Source: Actinokineospora terrae (GTDB lineage: Bacteria; Actinomycetota; Actinomycetes; Mycobacteriales; Pseudonocardiaceae). From it: 64,000 nt of DNA. How positions within the stretch are numbered: position 1 is the stretch's first letter; each line of letters begins with the position of its first letter. The notes under the pieces were generated by a model. That model made no database searches and was not told where the DNA came from. It was given only the letters and a program-made list of their open reading frames with translations. Shown here one piece after another: positions 63,335 to 64,000 of this stretch. The stretch covers positions 349,141 through 413,140 of the forward strand of contig NZ_FOGI01000003.1 in the NCBI RefSeq assembly GCF_900111175.1, written 5' to 3'. Position numbers and translations under genes: made by a program.

Positions 63335-64000
63335 GACAGGCCCTCCCCGCCGCCGACCTTGACACCCACCAGCTCGACGAACGTGTCCTCCAGCGACGAC
63401 CCGCCGCGCACCACGTCCAGCGGTCCCTCGACGACCACGCGGCCCTTGGCCATCACCGCGACCGTGTCGCACAGCTGCTCGACCAGCGCCATCACGTGGC
63501 TCGACAGAAGCACCGAGCCGCCGCCCGCGACGAACCGGTTGAGGATGCGCTTGATGGTGGCCGCCGACACCGGGTCGACCGCCTCGAACGGCTCGTCGAG
63601 CACCAGCAGACGGGGGGCGTGCAGCAGCGCGGTGGCCAGGCCGATCTTCTTGCGCATGCCGGTGGAGTAGTCGACCACCAGGGTGCGCTCGGCGTCGCCG
63701 GCGAGCTCCATGACCTCCAGCAGCTCGGCGGCACGCTCGGCGACGGTCGCGGGGTCGAGGCCGCGCAACTGCCCCAGGTAGGTCAGCAACTCCCGACCGG
63801 TCAGGCGCTCGGGCAGGGCGAGGCCGTCGGGCAGGACCCCCATCAGCTTGCGCGCCGCCAACGGGTCGTCCCAGACGTCCACCCCGAACACCTCGGACCT
63901 GCCCTCGTCCGGCCGCAACAACCCGACCGCCATCGACAGCGCCGTCGTCTTCCCCGCCCCGTTCGGCCCGACCAGCCCGTAGAACGAGCCTGCCGCGACG
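63319..64000 (-). CDS. ABC transporter ATP-binding protein (5' end outside window)
   Basis: ATPase subunit of an ABC transporter, acting at the inner face of the membrane with the membrane protein encoded next. The first visible codons already hold the Walker A motif GPNGAGKTT, so the true start lies beyond position 64000. Further on are a signature motif in the variant form YSTGMRKK, Walker B with its glutamate (LLVLDEPFEAVD) and the switch histidine in SSHVM. The motif spacing fits a single nucleotide-binding domain of about 230-250 residues with no fused membrane part. Its stop codon lies inside the permease gene: the two overlap by 16 bases if the GTG start at 63334 is used, which implies translational coupling. 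The substrate cannot be read from the sequence. Export of the polyketide is possible from position alone, but a chromosomal neighbour unrelated to the cluster is equally possible. Confidence 0.93.
   Translation of the reverse strand, partial: VAAGSFYGLVGPNGAGKTTALSMAVGLLRPDEGRSEVFGVDVWDDPLAARKLMGVLPDGLALPERLTGRELLTYLGQLRGLDPATVAERAAELLEVMELAGDAERTLVVDYSTGMRKKIGLATALLHAPRLLVLDEPFEAVDPVSAATIKRILNRFVAGGGSVLLSSHVMALVEQLCDTVAVMAKGRVVVEGPLDVVRGGSSLEDTFVELVGVKVGGGEGLSWLAS
63341..63348 (-). promoter_or_regulatory. Ribosome binding site deciding the permease start
   Basis: Reads GGGGAGGG on the minus strand, 6 bases before a GTG that overlaps the end of the ATPase gene. It is the strongest Shine-Dalgarno match near this junction and favours the GTG over the downstream ATG. 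Confidence 0.6.

Noticed and set aside
63335..63472. Longer N-terminus for the permease starting at 63472
   Set aside because: The added residues are arginine/glycine-rich, overlap the conserved end of the ATPase gene, and have weaker start signals than the GTG at 63334.

Overview
This window comes from the chromosome of a high-G+C actinomycete. The evidence is strongly G/C-biased third codon positions, long spurious open frames on the non-coding strand, and type I modular polyketide synthase (PKS) architecture. The overall style suggests Pseudonocardiales or Streptomyces-like bacteria, but the sequence alone does not fix a genus. Every real gene is on the minus strand, so transcription runs from high to low coordinates.

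Layout, in transcription order. (1) An ABC transporter pair: an ATPase cut by the right edge (63319-64000) and an overlapping multi-span membrane protein (61451-63334), followed by a terminator-like hairpin (61403-61437). (2) A 196-bp non-coding gap with room for a promoter. (3) PKS1 (45508-61254, 5248 aa): loading module and modules 1-3. (4) PKS2 (21906-45482, 7858 aa): modules 4-8. (5) PKS3 (1-21837, at least 7279 aa, cut by the left edge): modules 9-13, ending inside the ketoreductase of module 13. The PKS gaps are only 25 and 68 bp, so the three genes look like one transcription unit. No thioesterase, tailoring or regulatory gene is present, so the cluster must continue to the left.

Reading of the assembly line. 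Loading is by a KSQ domain (Gln163 replaces the active-site Cys) with a methylmalonyl-type AT (YASH), which predicts a propionyl starter. All 13 extender ATs carry HAFH, so all extender units should be malonyl. Reductive domains are: m1 DH-KR; m2 KR; m3 KR; m4 DH-ER-KR; m5 KR; m6 KR; m7 DH-ER-KR; m8 KR; m9 KR; m10 DH-ER-KR; m11 KR; m12 KR; m13 KR. The predicted enzyme-bound chain is therefore an unbranched C29 polyol with an ethyl end, one double bond from module 1, and 1,3-diols spaced by saturated stretches. The KR, KR, DH-ER-KR pattern occurs three times (m2-4, m5-7, m8-10), and the KS sequences follow the same period of three.

The most unusual features are ten near-identical 72-bp, low-G+C, rare-codon segments, one in each of ten AT domains; a roughly 150-residue linker before KS13 holding nine tandem heptads from a 21-bp repeat; and the period-three organisation, which breaks at module 13.
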